From positions 186,001 through 250,000 of the forward strand of contig JADJMM010000002.1 in NCBI GenBank assembly GCA_016709575.1: 64,000 nt of DNA, written 5' to 3'. How positions within the stretch are numbered: position 1 is the first letter of the stretch; each line of letters starts with the position of its first letter. Shown here piece by piece: positions 48,875 to 59,223 of the stretch. The DNA comes from Sphingobacteriaceae bacterium (GTDB taxonomy: Bacteria; Bacteroidota; Bacteroidia; B-17B0; Aurantibacillaceae). Under the pieces are notes generated by a model. That model saw only the letters and a list, made by a program, of their open reading frames with translations. It had not been told where the DNA came from and ran no database searches. The translations under genes and the position numbers were made by a program.

Positions 48875-51800
48875 ATGAAACGTTTCCTCGTTTTAATGTT
48901 CCTATCTTTTTCGTTGTTCTCACAAGGACAAACCTACGCTAAGATATTCGAAAATTTCATTTCCAAAATTGATTCGGTTGATGTAAGTGATGATGAGATT
49001 ATCAGTTTCATGAAAAAGCATGAAAAGGATTTAGAAAAAAACAAAGGCAATCGTTCTAAACTAAATAATCTTCTTGGTAATAGCGCTTTTAATCGACAAT
49101 ATTACGGCGATGCAAAAGATTACTATATTAGTGCTTTTAATGATGCTTATGCTGCAGGTGATACAATTTCCTGGAGCTTTGCCCAATACAATTTAGCTTT
49201 TCTTTATAATCATGTTGGTTATTATCCGCAAGCCGAACAAATGTTTCAGCAGGCTTTACCTGTAATGGCAAGAGTTTATGGCGCGAGTAGTGAACAATAC
49301 ACAAAAATGTACAGAGTGTTAACCCAAATGTATGTGGAGATGGGTTATTACAAGGAAGCGAAGCCAATGAATGATGCAATAATGTATTATTTCAAAACTT
49401 TAAAAGGCGAGAAAGACCGCGAATATCTTATTTCAGTAAATACAGATGCGCAAATTTCACAAGGCTTAGGCGATTATAAAAAAGCCATTGAAATATTTAA
49501 TAGCTTAATAAAAATACACGGTTCGTTAAATCCAATTGATACAACAGATTATATCACTACTTTAAATAACGGAGCAGAAGCGTATCGTCAGAGTGGAAAC
49601 TATGATGAAGCGCTTAAACTATTGAACAAAGCTTTAAGATTATCGCACAAATATAAAAACGCTGATAAAATTTCAACTGCAACCGTTTATAATAACTCAG
49701 GTTTATGTTACAAAAACACAGGCGACTACAAACGCGCTGAAATTTGTTTCGATAGTTGTATGTATTTATACCGCTCAATGGATTTAGCAAATAACCCTGA
49801 TTACACGAACTCATTAAACAACAAAGCCGATTTATACCGAATGTTAGGAAGATATGTTCAGGCTACAGATTTATTAACTGAAGTGATTCAAATCCGTGCC
49901 AACACAACCGGAAAAAAACATTTTACTTATGCTAATGCTTTGGTGAATATTGGACTGTTGTATGATAGTCAGTATCGCTATGCAGAAGTAGAACCTTTTT
50001 TATTGGAAGCAAAAGATATTTACAAGGAAACCGTTGGTGAAGATCATCAGTATTACACCAACTGTTTGCACAACCTTGCTGTTTTGTATATGCACTTAAA
50101 CAAATACAACGAAGCGGAAAAGTATTCAAAAATTGCAGTTGAGTCTATTAAAAAAGCGGTTGGTGAAGAGCACGAACGTTATGCTTACTTTTTAGTCGGT
50201 GCCGGACTAATTCTTGAAAAGCAAGGAAAATATGATAAGGCTATTGAGTGTTTTGAATTATCGAATTCAATTATTAAAAAGAAATTTGGAGTAAAGCACT
50301 CTGCTTATATTGATGGGGTTTTCAGTATTGCTTCCACAAATTGGAGTTTAAAAAATTACAAAAAAGCAAAAGAACTTTATTACGCCGCATTACAATCGCA
50401 CAAAACTCAATTCGATGAATTCTTCCATTCTATGAGCGAAAGAGATCAGCTTGGTTTTTATTCAACTACACAAGAACATTTTGAAATCTTCAATAGTTTT
50501 GTTTTTGATTATGCAGAGCAATTTCCAAAAGAAAATCATTCAGATTTATTTAGCACTTGTTTCAATTACCAGATGTTCCTAAAATCTCTACTGTTGAATA
50601 ACAATATCATTTCACGACGAGAAATTTTAAACAGTAAGGATACAGCTTTAGTTAATTTATATAATCGTTGGTCGTATTACAAACAACTATTAGCTAACCG
50701 TTACCGCGAGACAAATACAGAGGAGAATTTTTGGTCGATATCAGATTTAGAAATTGAAGCCGATAAATTAGAACAACAATTAAAGAATAAAACAAGTGTC
50801 TTCGCTCAATCAAAAACCATTACTTTTTCTGACATCAGAAATAAATTACAAGCTAACGAAGCTGCTATTAACATTATAAGAGCTGAAAAAGCCGGACAAG
50901 TTACGGATACAACTTACGGCTTAGAATACGCTGCTTTTATCATCACAAAAAATTCAACTTATCCTATACTCACCAAAATAGCCAAATCAAAAAACTTTGA
51001 AACCACATTTGCACAAGAATACAGCGACAACATAGAAAACAAAAAAAGCAGATAAACTTTCTTACGACCGTTTTTGGAAACAAATTAGCGAGAACTTAAA
51101 AGGTGTAACAAAAGTTTATATTTCACCTGATGGGATTTATAATCAGGTTAATTTATATACTTTACAAAATCCTGTCACTGAAAAATATGTTTTAGATGAA
51201 ATAGAACTTTCAATACTTCCAAACTTAAATTATCTAATGCAGAAAAATGCGCCTAACACTTCCAAAACAGCTGAGTTATTTGGTTATCCTGATTATGAAT
51301 TTGATTTTGTTAAACAAAAGAAGCAAGAAAAACTAAATCAGATGGTAGCCGTGAATCGTTTTGGATTTAGTGAACTTCCACCGTTACCGGGAACCAAAAC
51401 AGAAGTAGAGAATATTTCAACCTCACTAAGGACTAATGCTTGGAAAATAAATCTTTTCACCGAAGCAAAAGCCTCTGAGCAGCAATTAAAAAAAGTAAAC
51501 TCTCCAAAAGTATTACATATTGCCACACACGGGTTTTTTTTAAAAGACGTTATGGATAATGAAGACGAAACTATTTTAGGTTTTGAAGCTTCCAAATTAA
51601 AATTAAATCCGTTGTTACGTTCCGGTATTATGATGGCAGGCGCTTCTGTTGTGGCTAGAGATACATTAGCGACAGAATTTGAACAAGACGGTATTTTTAC
51701 TGCCTATGAAGCTTCCTTACTAAATTTATCGAATACAGATTTAGTTGTTTTATCTGCCTGCGAAACCGGACTGGGTGTTGACCTTAACAACCAAGGCGTT

Positions 51801-52031
51801 TTTGGTTTGCAGCGTGCGTTTTACATTGCGGGCGCTAAAAATTTAATTATGAGTTTATGGGTAGTTGATGACGACGCCACACAAATTTTAATGAGCGAAT
51901 TTTATAAAGAGTGGGCTTTAAATCCCGCAAAAGAAAACATCAGTAAATCTTTCAAAAAAGCCCAAGCCGAAGTGCGGAAAAAATATCCTCACCCCTATTA
52001 TTGGGGAGCTTTTACTTTGTTGGGGAATTAA
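48875..52031 (+). CDS. Exported TPR-CHAT protease-like protein, frameshifted
   Basis: ~1050 residues. Signal peptide FLVLMFLSFSLFSQGQ; ten or more TPR units (e.g. YKKAIEIFNSLIKIHGSLNP, YDEALKLLNKALRLSHKY; ~40-560); then a caspase-like CHAT domain (~700 on) with catalytic His in HIATHGFFLKD and Cys in VLSACETGLGV, plus a final YYWGAFTLLGN. CHAT domains are caspase/separase-family peptidases or inactive scaffolds; both catalytic residues are present here. The break is in the seven-A run 51041-51047; one base restores ENKKADKLSYDRFWKQ. In Bacteroidota these exported TPR-CHAT proteins have no settled role. Four bases after dus, so co-transcribed. Confidence 0.85.
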
Positions 52032-52036
52032 AATTA

Positions 52037-53386
52037 CTAATTGTCTTTCTCAATATCAGTAGTTTTAAACTTTGCCAATCCTTTTATTGAATTTAACTGA
52101 GCGCTAACCTTACTTTCGTCACCGGCTATTACTAATTTATAGACATCAGCCGTAAAATATTTTTTTACCACTTTCTGTACATCTTCCATTTTAACGGCAG
52201 CTAAATCATTTAAATAATTTTTCCGTTTATTAAAATCGTATAATAAGGGATTGTATATCGTAGAAATCTCTGATGGCATCTCAGCACTCATCAAACCTAT
52301 CTTCAAACCTGTTACTGCCTTGTCAAAATCCTCCTTTGTAAAATTGGCAAGAGCGAAATTTTGCAAAGTCTTATCAAATAAATTTATAGTGTTCAACATT
52401 TCTTCACCACGAACTGAACAACTAATGGTGAGTAAATTAGAAAATTGAGAGGCGGCATGTCCTGCCCCAATAGAATATGTCTTACCACCCTTTTCACGAA
52501 TCTCAGAAAACAGTACCACATTAAAAATACGATTGGCTACACTAAAAGCTAACAGATCTTTATCTTTTAAGGAAGGTGCTAATTTATTCCATTGCAGTGC
52601 ACATTGTGTAGCAGAAGAACGGTTTATAAATCCAATTTCCTTTTTCTTTAGTTGAGGCATGTCCAATGACACACCATTTACCTCTCCGTAAGTAGATTGC
52701 CAGGTACCAAAATATTTCTCTACAATAGATCTAACTTCATCATTATTGAAATTACCACAAATAACAATTGAAGAATTCTTTGGTGTATAATTAAATTCAT
52801 GAAACTCTTTTATTTTCTCCGGCGTGATTAGTTTTAATTGTGCTTTATAATGTTTTCTGCCTAAAGGATTGGAAGTGCCATACATTTGAAAATCAGCAAA
52901 CACATCAGCCAAATTGGCTACATCCATTTTTGTAGGCGTATTGTAATCGATGTATTGAGATATCATTTGATCTAAATTGTCTTTTTTAAAAGACGGATGT
53001 AAAATAGCCGAACTAAAAATGTCCATTCCTTGATCGAAATCTTTGGTAAGGAAATTTGCAGTGATTGCTGTATTATCTTTATTTACATCATGACCCAAAT
53101 CTCCTCCCAATTTAAAAGCGATATCGTTTTGCTGTTCTTGAGTATATTTTGAATTACCTTCAAGTAATAATTTTGCTGTTATTTCGCTGTAACCCTGTTG
53201 TCCCGGCGCCTCATTCTTTTCACCTGTATTAATAACCAACTTTACATTTACTGCGGGAATCTTTCCATATTTTAATAGGTAAATTTTTACACCGTTCTTT
53301 AAAGTGTAAGTTTCCAATTGTGGTACTTCCTGCGCCTGGGCAAAAGAAACCAATACTATGCTTAGTATAAAAAATAATTTCTTCAT
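52037..53386 (-). CDS. M16 family peptidase homologue without zinc motif
   Basis: 449 residues. Signal peptide ILSIVLVSFAQAQ, two M16 half-domains. The HxxEH motif expected near residue 65 is replaced by SEITAKLLLEG, so it cannot bind zinc at that site. Later family features are kept (SSIVICGNFNNDEVRSIVEK; REKGGKTYSIGAGHAAS). Typical of the non-catalytic partner in M16B pairs. It lies one base after the active-type M16 gene, so the two probably form a heterodimer in the periplasm. Confidence 0.88.
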   Translation of the reverse strand: MKKLFFILSIVLVSFAQAQEVPQLETYTLKNGVKIYLLKYGKIPAVNVKLVINTGEKNEAPGQQGYSEITAKLLLEGNSKYTQEQQNDIAFKLGGDLGHDVNKDNTAITANFLTKDFDQGMDIFSSAILHPSFKKDNLDQMISQYIDYNTPTKMDVANLADVFADFQMYGTSNPLGRKHYKAQLKLITPEKIKEFHEFNYTPKNSSIVICGNFNNDEVRSIVEKYFGTWQSTYGEVNGVSLDMPQLKKKEIGFINRSSATQCALQWNKLAPSLKDKDLLAFSVANRIFNVVLFSEIREKGGKTYSIGAGHAASQFSNLLTISCSVRGEEMLNTINLFDKTLQNFALANFTKEDFDKAVTGLKIGLMSAEMPSEISTIYNPLLYDFNKRKNYLNDLAAVKMEDVQKVVKKYFTADVYKLVIAGDESKVSAQLNSIKGLAKFKTTDIEKDN

Positions 53387-53387
53387 C

Positions 53388-54707
53388 TTATTCCATTATT
53401 GGTTTAATGTTAATTGATTTTAATTTCTCAGGGTCAAAATATGTTTTAGCAATCACTTTTAAATCTTCTCCTTTAATATTTTTATAGGCTTCTAATTCTG
53501 CATTATACTTTGTATGATCTTTATAATAGTACTCAGCAAATCCTAATTCAGCCGCTATACTTGAGTTCGAATATTTTCCAAAGGTGATTTGAGCCTCTAA
53601 ATTCTTGATGTAGTTATCAATTAATTCTTGTTCTACTCCTTCATTAATAATTTCGTTAATCGCTTTCGATATAACCTTCTTCACTTTTGCATTTCCCATC
53701 GCTGCCTGCATAACCACATCGTAATTAGCGTAATTATTATACAACCGTGATTCATCACTATTTGATATAATTTGATAGGCGAGATTTCCTTCTGTAACTA
53801 CACTTGTATTTAAAATTGAATTCGAATTACTAAACAACAATTCACTCAATAAATTAAAAGCATAATAATCTTTATGTCCAAATGCAGGTGCCGGAACGAT
53901 GTAAGAATATATTTGTACAGGAAAATCAATATTCATTTCTTCAACCTCAATATTATTTGTAAAAATATCCGGCTCTTGCTTTTTATCATTTACAGGAAGT
54001 TGTTTGGTTATTCCGCCAAAATGTTTTTTTACGTAAGCAAATACATCGTCAGCTTTTACATTTCCCGTTACCACTATAAACGCATTATTAGGACTATAAT
54101 ATTTATCGTAAAAATCCTGACATTGTTTAGTAGTAAAAGCAGTAATTTCATTTAGAAAACCAATTACATCCACTTGATAAGGGTGATTTTTAGGGTATAA
54201 ATATTTGTAGCGCTCAGCCATCATTCGTTGATACCAATTGTTTTCTCCTAATCGTAATTCTTCTCCCACAACTTGTCGCTCTGTATCTAATACTTTTTGA
54301 TCTAAGATTAAATTTGTCATCCGATCTGCTTCCATCTCTAACACTTTTTCCACATTCTGAGATTGTACTTCTTCGTGATAAACCGTTCTGTCGTATGTTG
54401 TGTATGCGTTTACATTACCACCCATCTTATCAATGAGTTTTATATAAATATCACCTTCACCATTAAAATTCTTCGAACCACGGAACATCATGTGTTCAAA
54501 CATGTGCGCCATTCCTCTAACTCCATCCCATTCGTCTTTACTACCCACTCTATACCAAACTTCTACTTGTGCCATTTGGTTAGTGTTTTTCTCGCACACA
54601 ATTACTTTTAAACCGTTATCCAAAGTGGTTGATTTAATTGGATACTCAATGGCCTTCGACTGCAAAGTCAAAAAACCCAAGCACATTACCATTAATTTAT
54701 TTTTCAT
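53388..54707 (-). CDS. M16 family zinc metallopeptidase, catalytic type
   Basis: ~439 residues; ATG 54707 chosen (MKNKLMVMCLGFLTLQSKA is a signal peptide). Zinc site HMFEHMM (HxxEH) and a downstream Glu in RQVVGEELRLGENNW; NAFIVVTGNVKADDVFAYVK is typical. Periplasmic peptidase of M16B type, paired with the following inactive homologue. Upstream, DUF5686 stops 11 bases before this start, so it is part of the long leftward operon. Substrate unknown. Confidence 0.92.
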   Translation of the reverse strand: MKNKLMVMCLGFLTLQSKAIEYPIKSTTLDNGLKVIVCEKNTNQMAQVEVWYRVGSKDEWDGVRGMAHMFEHMMFRGSKNFNGEGDIYIKLIDKMGGNVNAYTTYDRTVYHEEVQSQNVEKVLEMEADRMTNLILDQKVLDTERQVVGEELRLGENNWYQRMMAERYKYLYPKNHPYQVDVIGFLNEITAFTTKQCQDFYDKYYSPNNAFIVVTGNVKADDVFAYVKKHFGGITKQLPVNDKKQEPDIFTNNIEVEEMNIDFPVQIYSYIVPAPAFGHKDYYAFNLLSELLFSNSNSILNTSVVTEGNLAYQIISNSDESRLYNNYANYDVVMQAAMGNAKVKKVISKAINEIINEGVEQELIDNYIKNLEAQITFGKYSNSSIAAELGFAEYYYKDHTKYNAELEAYKNIKGEDLKVIAKTYFDPEKLKSINIKPIME

Positions 54708-54717
54708 TCTTAAAAGA

Positions 54718-56832
54718 TTAAAATTCGGCGTCGATGCCAATTAAGAAACCTTGATTAAATTTACCGTAAGGACCGTAAGACAACACGTAATCAAATCGTA
54801 TAATCTGTAAGATTTTCTCTATACCAAAATTTATTTCGTAGTACTGATCCATTTTATCATTAAATAAAACATGTCCGCCCACTACTTCTTGTATTCTTGC
54901 TTTTTTTTAAGAGTGGGATTTTATTAAAAATAAATCCGTTAAAATGATGCTCGGCATGTGCTTCTGCATACCAAAACTCAGTACTGTATTTATAGTAAGG
55001 CAATAATTTAAACGAACTTAAATAACTTTGATTGGCCAATACAGTTTGATTACCATTAAAATGTTTGTAATCCATAAAGTACATGTTTTGATTACGCAAA
55101 AAATAACCACCCATTATACGGTAAGAAAAGGTACCAAATAATCCTAAAGGCACATTATCATCCATCTGCGCCGAAATTAAATCGTAATCCGCATCTCGCT
55201 TGGCTATGGGAATTGCTTTTTTATAACCAATATTAAAGCGCGGGTATTTTGAACCGGAAACTATTTTACGATGCGGTACAGTATAATACTTTTGCTTGAA
55301 ACGAATTCTGAACATCACATCAATGACTAATGAATTATTTATTTTAAAAGTTGAATCATCTGTTGTAATATGTAAAGGGTCGTTACTTGTAAATAGTTTA
55401 TTGGGATTATCTTTTATTAATAAATCAGTAGAGTTTTTTAGAGGGGCGCGCTCAGCATATTCGAGAGAGCCATAAAAATATAATCCATTAATTAACTCGC
55501 GGCGGAAATACAATTGCAAAGACGTTTTCTTATACAATTTCATGAAATTATCGTTTAAGTACAAAGAGTAAATACTGTTGATGGATTCAGAAATCGGATT
55601 GCTACCATTAAACTGAGTAACCATCGACTGCGCATAAATCGCAAACTGTTGGAAACGTTTTGGGTTTTGATAATAACTCCAACCTAATTTTCCGCCCTGA
55701 TAAACTATTGGAAAATCCTTGCCGGAAGCTTGCAGAAATAGTATGACTCCTGAAATTCTCATATTCCTTCGAGAAATTAAAATTCATACTGGCATTCACT
55801 CCTTCCACAGTATTATACTGAATACCACTGGTAAGCAAACCCGTTGTACTAAAATTTATTTTCTTATAAGTATTACGGTAATTGTATCCCATAATAAGCG
55901 ATTGTAACTTAAACTTATTAAATTTCTTCTTTCGCATCCTTAGTTAAATACATATCCACACTATGAATACGCCAGTTGTTTTCCATAATATAAATGGTGC
56001 CATGGAAACAAGGATCTGTTTTTCGCTTTGGTGTAACCTCAATTTTATTTATCATTTTACCATCTTCGAATGTTGTTCCCAACAATTTATAACGGTAAGA
56101 GAAAAATGCATTTTCATTAATAGGGGAAATAAAAGGGCGATCGCTTAATCCATCAATCTTTACCAAATTTTCGTAAAAATTAAATTTCATATCACTAAGC
56201 TGATTAAAACTAAAAGCTTTGTTATCGCCGCTTACTTTACTAGAGTACATGATTTCTTTTTCATCATCCGGCTTACGATAGTGATATTTGCTTTCGCTTT
56301 CTGATAAATAAATAACGCCGAGCAAAGATGAATCTAAAGGGTTTTCGCCCGTAGTAATTTTTAAAAGTTTACCAAGATTTTTTGGGATTTGATTCAAACG
56401 TTGCAAACCTTTAATGTAAGCGCGACAAGTATAAGAGTTGACTTGATTTAAATACGTCTTTCTTTTTTTTATAGCCTGACGAATTACAGCATAAGCTGGG
56501 TCTTCTCCTGCAGTAATTTGTACTTCCTTTAATTGATAATTATCCGATTGCAAAACAGCATTAAACGATTTATCTGCATCTAAATTAAGCACCTTCGATT
56601 CCCGCTTGTAACCCACATACTGAAAAATAATTTCGTACTGCCCTGGCTTTAAACGTAAGGTATAAAAACCATCTACGTTACTATTCGTACCAATAGTTGT
56701 GCCTTTTACAAGCACTGTAGCAAACGATAATGGATTATTTTTTGAATCTGTTATTTTACCCGATAGGACAAAGGTTTGAGCATAGCCCGAGAATTGTAAG
56801 CAAATAAAGGAAATTAAAATTAAAATTCTCAT
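54718..56832 (-). CDS. DUF5686/carboxypeptidase-regulatory-like outer-membrane protein, several breaks
   Basis: Signal peptide, N-terminal CarboxypepD_reg-like domain (SGKITDSKNNPLSFATVLVKG, VDGFYTLRL), then a DUF5686 outer-membrane beta-barrel. Breaks: T run 54901-54908; 55695-55697 (one extra base; restores NSLSGGKLGWSYYQ); and a junction at 55918-55937. At the last, the sequence passes from VDMYLTKDA straight to NKFKLQSLIMGYNYRNTYKK; from my memory of the family about 90 residues normally lie between these segments, so an internal deletion or collapse is likely. The C-terminal strands finish at IGIDAEF before TAA 54718. Role in Bacteroidota envelope unknown. Confidence 0.75.
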
Positions 56833-56928
56833 GTTAGGGTTAAGACGGATAAACGTTGCTTAAAGTTACTTTATTACTCAATTAAAAACTATAAATTCTG
56901 TTAACGGGTGATTTCAATTATAAACGGA

Positions 56929-57612
56929 CTAGTTCTTTAACATAAAGACATACGACAAAATATTCGCTCCCATTTGTAAGGCTTTTTCGCGGGCTTCAGG
57001 ACTATCTTTATGCACCTCAGGATTTTCCCAACCATCACCCAAATCACATTCCACATCATAAAAACAAACTAATCGTCCGTTATAAACTAAACCAAAGCCT
57101 TGCGGTGGTTTATTATCATGTTCGTGCACTTTGGGTAAACCTTTATCAAAATTATATTTCTGGTGATAAATAGGATGATTGAAGGGAAGTTCTACAAATT
57201 CTAATTCCGGAAATACTTTTTTCATTTCGGTGCGGATAAATTTATCCATTCCGTAATTATCACTTATGTGTAAAAAACCTCCACCTAATAAATACTTTCT
57301 TAAATTTTCTGCTTCCTGAACTGAGAATACAACGTTGCCATGTCCGGTTACATGCACCAGCGGATAATTAAATATTTCCATGCTCCCCGCTTCCACAATG
57401 GCTTGTTCGGGATTAATGTTTGTTTTTAAGTTCGCGTTACAAAATTTAATAAGATTGGGTAATGAAGTTTCGAGGTTGGAGTACCAATCGCCACCTCCAT
57501 TATATTTTAATAAAGCTATTTGATAGGAAAACGGAGGATTTGTATTTGCAGTTGAGCAAACAACAAAATTCAAAAAAAGTAAGGTGAAAATTATTTTAAT
57601 CTTTCTCTTCAA
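56929..57612 (-). CDS. DUF4159 domain protein
   Basis: 227 residues. Signal peptide IIFTLLFLNFVVCSTAN; single DUF4159 domain (FSYQIALLKYNGGGDWYSNL, GGGFLHISDNYGMDKFIR, GFGLVYNGRLVCFYDVECDL). The fold resembles class I glutamine amidotransferase-like domains with no catalytic triad claimed. Exported. It follows the TPR-PD40 gene by 9 bases. Function unknown; often near gliding or aerotolerance-type genes in Bacteroidota, but no such neighbours are seen here. Confidence 0.85.
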   Translation of the reverse strand: MKRKIKIIFTLLFLNFVVCSTANTNPPFSYQIALLKYNGGGDWYSNLETSLPNLIKFCNANLKTNINPEQAIVEAGSMEIFNYPLVHVTGHGNVVFSVQEAENLRKYLLGGGFLHISDNYGMDKFIRTEMKKVFPELEFVELPFNHPIYHQKYNFDKGLPKVHEHDNKPPQGFGLVYNGRLVCFYDVECDLGDGWENPEVHKDSPEAREKALQMGANILSYVFMLKN

Positions 57613-57621
57613 ATCAACTAA

Positions 57622-59181
57622 TTACTGTTTCTTAAGAACGTAATTTTTATTTTTTTCCATTTCAACTCTTCCAATATCAGAAAAAGTTAATTCCTCTTCA
57701 AAGCTCGAATACCCATCAGCGCGAACAGTTACTTTATAAACGCCAGCCCCCAACGCTAAAACAAATTTTCCATTTTTTGAATTAGGCACAAATGTATACT
57801 CTTCGTTAGTTGATTTATTCACAGCGATAATGGTAGATATTGTAGATTTAGGATTATTAAGTGTATCCCCTAAAAAAACTTTTCCAGTAATAATACGTAC
57901 TACTTGTTCATTCTCATTAAAACGGATACGGTAAATGTCTAAATCACCATAACCACCCGGACGAAACGCGCTGATATAACCGGCGCGCATATCAGGCGTT
58001 AAACTAATACTTCTATCATCGGCAAAACCATTAATTGGGTAACCTAAGTTTTCAGCTTTACTCCAAGTGTTATCTTCTGTGTTTAAAACACTTTTAAATA
58101 AATCGTAACCGCCCATGCTGTTATGACCTTCAGAAGAAAAATATAAAGTAACACCATCGTTAGCTAAAAAAGGAAAATCTTCGTTGTATTGGGTATTAAT
58201 TTGTCCCGGTAATTTATAAGGCTGACCCCAAACACCTGTAGGTAATTTACGACAGGTGTAAATATCACTTTGGGCACCTACACTCTCACGGCGTGCAAAA
58301 ACAATTACATTTCCTTCCGGACCAAAACAACCTGAGGTTTCTACTTTCGCGTTAACTTGTTCAGGCAATAATTTTCCTTTCATAAAATCGCCACCAGGTC
58401 TTTTTGTTGAAAGATATAAATCACCAAATTTATCAATGTGATCAAGATACACCATCATTTCAGATCCATCGGGTTTTAACCAAACTACTTGTTCATCCAA
58501 AGCACCATTAATAGCGTTACCGGGATTAACAGCTTTAGTCCATTTCCCATTTTCAACTTTACTATAGTAAATATCACTTGGGTGATAGCCGTCAACCTCA
58601 ACGCGCTTACCACCAATATTTTCTTTACGACGGGATGTAAACGCCATAAATGTTTCATCAGCATTTACAAATGGATAATAATCGGGATCTTCTGAATTTA
58701 AATCTTTACCTAAGTTTACAAATGTTACGTTAACAGGCATACTCATAAACTGCTTGGCGTTATTACACATTCCAATTTGTCTGTCAACTTCAGGAGCTTT
58801 TTTGGGAGCAATAGTTTTATACTTTTCAAATGCACTAATGGCATCATCCATTTTTCCGGCTAAATGATAAGCGTGACCTAAATTAAACCATGCGTCCTCT
58901 TCACATTTTGGGTCTTTGGTAACCGCTTCTAAATGTTTAACGGCTTCGGTACGATTAAAGTTTGTGTTTAAATAGCAAAGTCCTAAACGGTATTGAACTT
59001 TCTTATTATCCTTCTCAACTTTTAAAATATCACGGTATATAGGAAGCGCCATGATATAATTACCATGCTTAAAATGCTCATCCGCATCTTCAACCTCGGG
59101 TTTTTTGCCTTTGGGTTGGGCAAAAGATTGAAGACAAAAGGTGACAAAAACAAAAACTATGCAAGCAACTTTTAACCGCAT
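57622..59181 (-). CDS. TPR-PD40-carboxypeptidase-regulatory protein, PorE-like without OmpA domain
   Basis: ~519 residues; ATG 59181 (MRLKVACIVFVFVTFCLQSF, signal peptide). Domain order: TPR (~25-130), PD40/WD40-type beta-propeller (~150-420; repeats such as DIYTCRKLPTGVWG and DVTLYFSSEGHNSMGGYDLF-type blades), then a CarboxypepD_reg-like domain (~430-515; GKVFLGDTLNNPKST). This is the domain order of the T9SS protein PorE and its relatives, but the OmpA-like peptidoglycan-binding domain is missing and the protein ends in YVLKKQ. Likely envelope located; a T9SS link is only inferred. Confidence 0.8.
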   Translation of the reverse strand: MRLKVACIVFVFVTFCLQSFAQPKGKKPEVEDADEHFKHGNYIMALPIYRDILKVEKDNKKVQYRLGLCYLNTNFNRTEAVKHLEAVTKDPKCEEDAWFNLGHAYHLAGKMDDAISAFEKYKTIAPKKAPEVDRQIGMCNNAKQFMSMPVNVTFVNLGKDLNSEDPDYYPFVNADETFMAFTSRRKENIGGKRVEVDGYHPSDIYYSKVENGKWTKAVNPGNAINGALDEQVVWLKPDGSEMMVYLDHIDKFGDLYLSTKRPGGDFMKGKLLPEQVNAKVETSGCFGPEGNVIVFARRESVGAQSDIYTCRKLPTGVWGQPYKLPGQINTQYNEDFPFLANDGVTLYFSSEGHNSMGGYDLFKSVLNTEDNTWSKAENLGYPINGFADDRSISLTPDMRAGYISAFRPGGYGDLDIYRIRFNENEQVVRIITGKVFLGDTLNNPKSTISTIIAVNKSTNEEYTFVPNSKNGKFVLALGAGVYKVTVRADGYSSFEEELTFSDIGRVEMEKNKNYVLKKQ

Positions 59182-59223
59182 AAAATACAAGGTTTCAAGT
59201 TAGAAAAAACTTTTAAAACACTA

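Noticed and set aside
48875..52031. CHAT protein as part of a type III-E or gasdermin defence locus
   Set aside because: No effector, gasdermin-like or CRISPR gene nearby; the protein has an export signal and follows dus.
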